Shown here piece by piece: positions 60,681 to 64,000 of a DNA stretch of 64,000 bases. Origin of the DNA: Brachypodius melanocephalos. Taxonomy: Eukaryota > Chordata > Aves > Passeriformes > Pycnonotidae. The position numbers and the translations under genes are program-made. How positions within the stretch are numbered: position 1 is the stretch's first letter; every line of letters starts with the position of its first letter. The stretch is taken from contig VZSR01000479.1 of NCBI GenBank assembly GCA_013398615.1, positions 1,605,935-1,669,934 of the forward strand. Reading direction: 5' to 3'. Under the pieces are notes generated by a model. The model saw only the letters and a list, made by a program, of their open reading frames with translations. It made no database searches and had not been told where the DNA came from.

Positions 60681-63600
60681 CAAAGAGAACTTCAAAAACT
60701 GGGATGGAATGAAATACAAATCTTTCATTTCTAATTGCAGAACTCATTTCTTTAAATTAGCTTTCCCTGAATAATTCCTTCTCTGAAACACAAATAACGA
60801 GCCTGCTGAACTCTACTGACAAAGTTACTACAAGCTGGTAGTGGCAGGAGAAGAAAAAAAAAGCTTATTTGGAAGAGTGGGAGATTGTACCTATAACCAC
60901 ATTTTTAATTATTTGAGAGAGGTACTTATACATCAGAGCAGAGCTATTTATATAACCCCAAGACATTTAAGAGCCTATTAAAAGTGTGTATTGTTAATTG
61001 CAACCTTCTTATTTATAAAGAACTCTAAACTATGGGTTTGTGTCTCAAATCCCTTTCTTCCCCTCCACATTCTAAGTAGCCAGGCAATTAGGTTAATAGT
61101 CAAGCTCCCTGGAGGTAAAACCATCAGGAACTATCTATGTTCCTGTGGTGCAGTATTACTGTGTTTGAGATATGTTTGGTAATGAGAAAAATAAATACCA
61201 GAGGCATACGATTATTTCTGTAATGTAACTTGCATTTTTCTAAACCCCCTAATAAGTAGATTAATTTAGATCTTCTAAAAGAGATAGAGACGTGCCACTG
61301 AGTTTAAAAATCAAAGACCATGAAAGCCGTTTAATACAAGATTTTATCAGACATGATCAATATAAGCATCTGCAAACTGAATCTTATCATTCTTATTCAT
61401 GTTTCCTTTCTGGCCACTTAGTATTCTCAATAATGCACAGAATGAGTCAGCACAAACTGACTGAATTTTACCAGATGTTTTGTGAAGCTCGCTCTAAAAC
61501 AAGGCTTTAGCATAACTTGTAGTAAAATGTAAAAACTAATGCAAACAAAACAATCCAACCCTAAATCACAAACGTGTCCCTTCAAAAGGAAATTAATCAC
61601 ACCACCCCTTATAACTGTTCAATTCTTATCTATCAATATGTATTAGCAGTATTAACAGTAACACTTCTTTCAGTGCAAATGGAGCATCAGATGGTATTTA
61701 GTATTAGCTCAGTATTACTGAGTACTCAGGATTGAGTATTTAGTTCAATTTCATTAGCAAACACTGAGAAAGATTATAATTTCAGAAGTATGATTCTAAT
61801 AGCATATTCCAACATCATTCTGCTACATAGTTTACTTGAAACAGGCAGTCACATACAGTAACCTCCAAAATATGGTTTCAAATGTTAATACAAACAAGAT
61901 ACTCATTAAAAAAAAATGAAAAATCCCCCAACAAAACCAAGAAAATGCACACAAATATTTTAAAATTGTTTGTTTTTTTCCCTACATTTTCTATTTTCAG
62001 GTACATGCATAATTTATCACTATCAGCAGGATCTTAAAGATTAATTATGGTAAAGAAGCTATTCAATCTCCCTAAAAAGAATAAAAACCAATTTCCCTGA
62101 CAATTTCTTCCAAGTTCTGCTGGCTTTGGTCACTTGAATGCCAGGAATACTTCCAATGAATAAGCAAGTACTTATTTGGACCTTCATTTCAGTGGGTAAA
62201 AAGTGCAGAGAAGTGGAAGTTTATGAATTTGCCTCTCTTAATCAGGTGTCAGAGTGGCCCTTGTGCTTCTGGTTTTGCCTGTGCTTCAGAACTGGGCAGT
62301 GACAGCTATTTTAAACAGGGTGCTAAATGTAAACAGTTGTATCCATGTTAACAAAATAACTTTGCCAGCAGTGCTGAAGCACGGTGAGCGTGTGGCTGTA
62401 CTTGCATTGTGCAGAACACTGCACAGCTGGCATGCTCTGTAATCCAGGGAGATGCTCAGAGAATATGCAGTGTATGAATGGTCTCCCAATTTACACACTC
62501 TTAATGAACCCAATATCCTGCTACAAAAATAAAGCACACCAAAAGAACAGGGGAAAAAAAAGTAAATAAAGGAAGCTCTGGAATAAAAGAACAGTGTTAA
62601 GGAAATCAAAGCAAACCACTACTTTCTTTATAGCAAGAAAAACCAAAAAAAACCACAGAAGCCATTCTAACGAAACTTTAAATTTGCTTCTGGATGGCAG
62701 TTAAAAATCCTGTGATCTGCTTTGCTATTTTAATTCTAAACTTTCATCTCTGGGAGCAACACAGCAGAAAGTATGAGTACGAGCTTATTAAAGTTCAAGT
62801 CATTGTTGAATACAAATACCTGCTGAGCACAAGCTGGTGCAAGTGAGAACTCTATAAATTGTTTACAAAGAGTACCCATACATGACAGGAAAAATAAAAA
62901 AAAGGATTGGACATAAAACTGAAACCCAGTTTATTTTCAAATGTTTCAACTCTCTTTTCTAGGAAAAATTGGTTTGCAAAATTGGCTGAGAACAGAGGTG
63001 TGACAGCCACATTCTCTGACATCAGTGGAATTCCACAGTTGTGGAACTGGCGGTTGAAATCACCTTCTAGTAACTCAAGCTATTTCTAGCTACAAACAAA
63101 ACCAGAGAGAGATTTGTCCCTTTTCAGTTGTCGATGTATCTATCCTTCATTTGGGAATAAGAGTCCATTAGGTTACCCATCTATCTGTACTTTCTATTTA
63201 GACCTGGATAAGCAAAACACTTTGGCCTGTACTGAGCTGGCCCTTGTATGTGTGTGTGCTGCACTGACCAAGAGCAGTGGTCTGATATTCCCAATTTAGG
63301 TGTACATCTGGGTGGCTACAGTTCAGGGACACCAAATTTCAAATTATACTCCTGGTTATACACATATTTCCAAACGGAGTAGAGGAGACATATGCAGTAT
63401 GTGACTGTGCAGATATAGGTTATTTTAATGTGTTTTAAAGTGAGCCATCTACAAATTATTCATGTTACTAAAACGAGCATGAATTATTTCATCATTCCCT
63501 CCAGTTAACAAAGTCTTTAATGCACAGTCAAACCTCTCTATTAAAAAGGCTTTTAAGGAAATCTCCACCTGCCTTTGTCCCATCTCCTGGACAGTAGTCT

Positions 63601-64000
63601 GGAGGGTTGAACAGAACTGGCATTTTTATGTAGTTTGTGATGATAGCCACTGTGTTTCTCCTGGCCTATTTGCAAGACTCTCTTATCATCATGAACAGTG
63701 ATGGGATGTTTCAGTTCTTTTTCTCTCTGAATCACTTTATGATTTATTTTTTGAAGAAGCAGGGACCCATTTTGCTTTCAGCCTTGGTGTTTCCATTCGT
63801 TCTTGGCCAGTACTGCCCACACCCCTCTGCCAGTGCCCGTCCAAGATAACGAGCGCAGCGCTTCTGCATTGCAACTTTTCTCAGACAGGGTGGATTTCAA
63901 ACCCATACAGAAAAAAAAAACCCCAAGCATGTGGGTAGCAGCATGATGCTGCACTGCACACACCACGCCACAAAGCAGATATTATCAGGTTATTTCAGGG
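60681..64000. other. Non-coding DNA, no gene seen
   Basis: AT-rich sequence with A/C tracts at 61908-61945 and 62636-62658. Open frames are 107 codons or fewer and overlap on both strands near 62250-62610; none shows a domain. No RNA gene or nameable mobile element. Confidence 0.5.

Overview
This 64 kb window looks like vertebrate nuclear DNA, most likely from a bird and possibly a passerine. Three things point that way: an AT-rich base composition with no dense gene layout, CR1 LINE fragments that end in the avian-type 3' tail (variants of CCATTCTATGATTCTATGATT), and a 574-bp solo LTR whose body resembles LTRs I recall from songbird genomes. The species call is an inference from repeat content. 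No complete protein-coding gene is visible. The longest open frames (up to 158 codons) lack recognisable domains, convincing splice context or codon signal, and they fall in simple-composition DNA. The window is therefore best read as a large intron or an intergenic gene desert.

Layout: 1-7.2 kb is unique AT-rich sequence with a compact hairpin at 702-743. 7.2-7.7 kb holds an AT-rich tract, a GC-richer patch and a CCCCA microsatellite. About 7.86-8.06 kb has the texture of a conserved non-coding element. Around 19.05 and 20.33 kb are two small CR1 tails in opposite orientation. At 22651-22755 (minus strand) is the best candidate coding exon, 105 bp, phase 0, with a helical heptad-like peptide; I could not assign it to a gene. 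24.17-24.72 kb is another enhancer-like block. 28.69-28.75 kb is a T/G-run tract able to form a quadruplex. 43.8-44.06 kb carries a palindromic POU-like site next to a SOX-like site. 47742-48327 is the solo LTR with a 6-bp target-site duplication, followed at 48.69-49.18 kb by a 5'-truncated CR1. 52963-52989 is a 27-nt microexon candidate. 57330-57429 is a 100-N assembly gap beside a GATA-type microsatellite. 59.43-59.54 kb is a T/G tract facing an A/C tract. 60.09-60.68 kb is another block with the texture of conserved non-coding DNA.

A recurrent theme is a set of about fifteen A/C-only tracts (A-runs with CAAAC, CCAAC and ACAAC words) and their T/G complements, scattered in both orientations. 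I found no tRNA, rRNA, known microRNA, CRISPR or bacterial-type features. No gene system can be reconstructed from this window; the useful content is repeats, candidate regulatory DNA and a few testable exon candidates.
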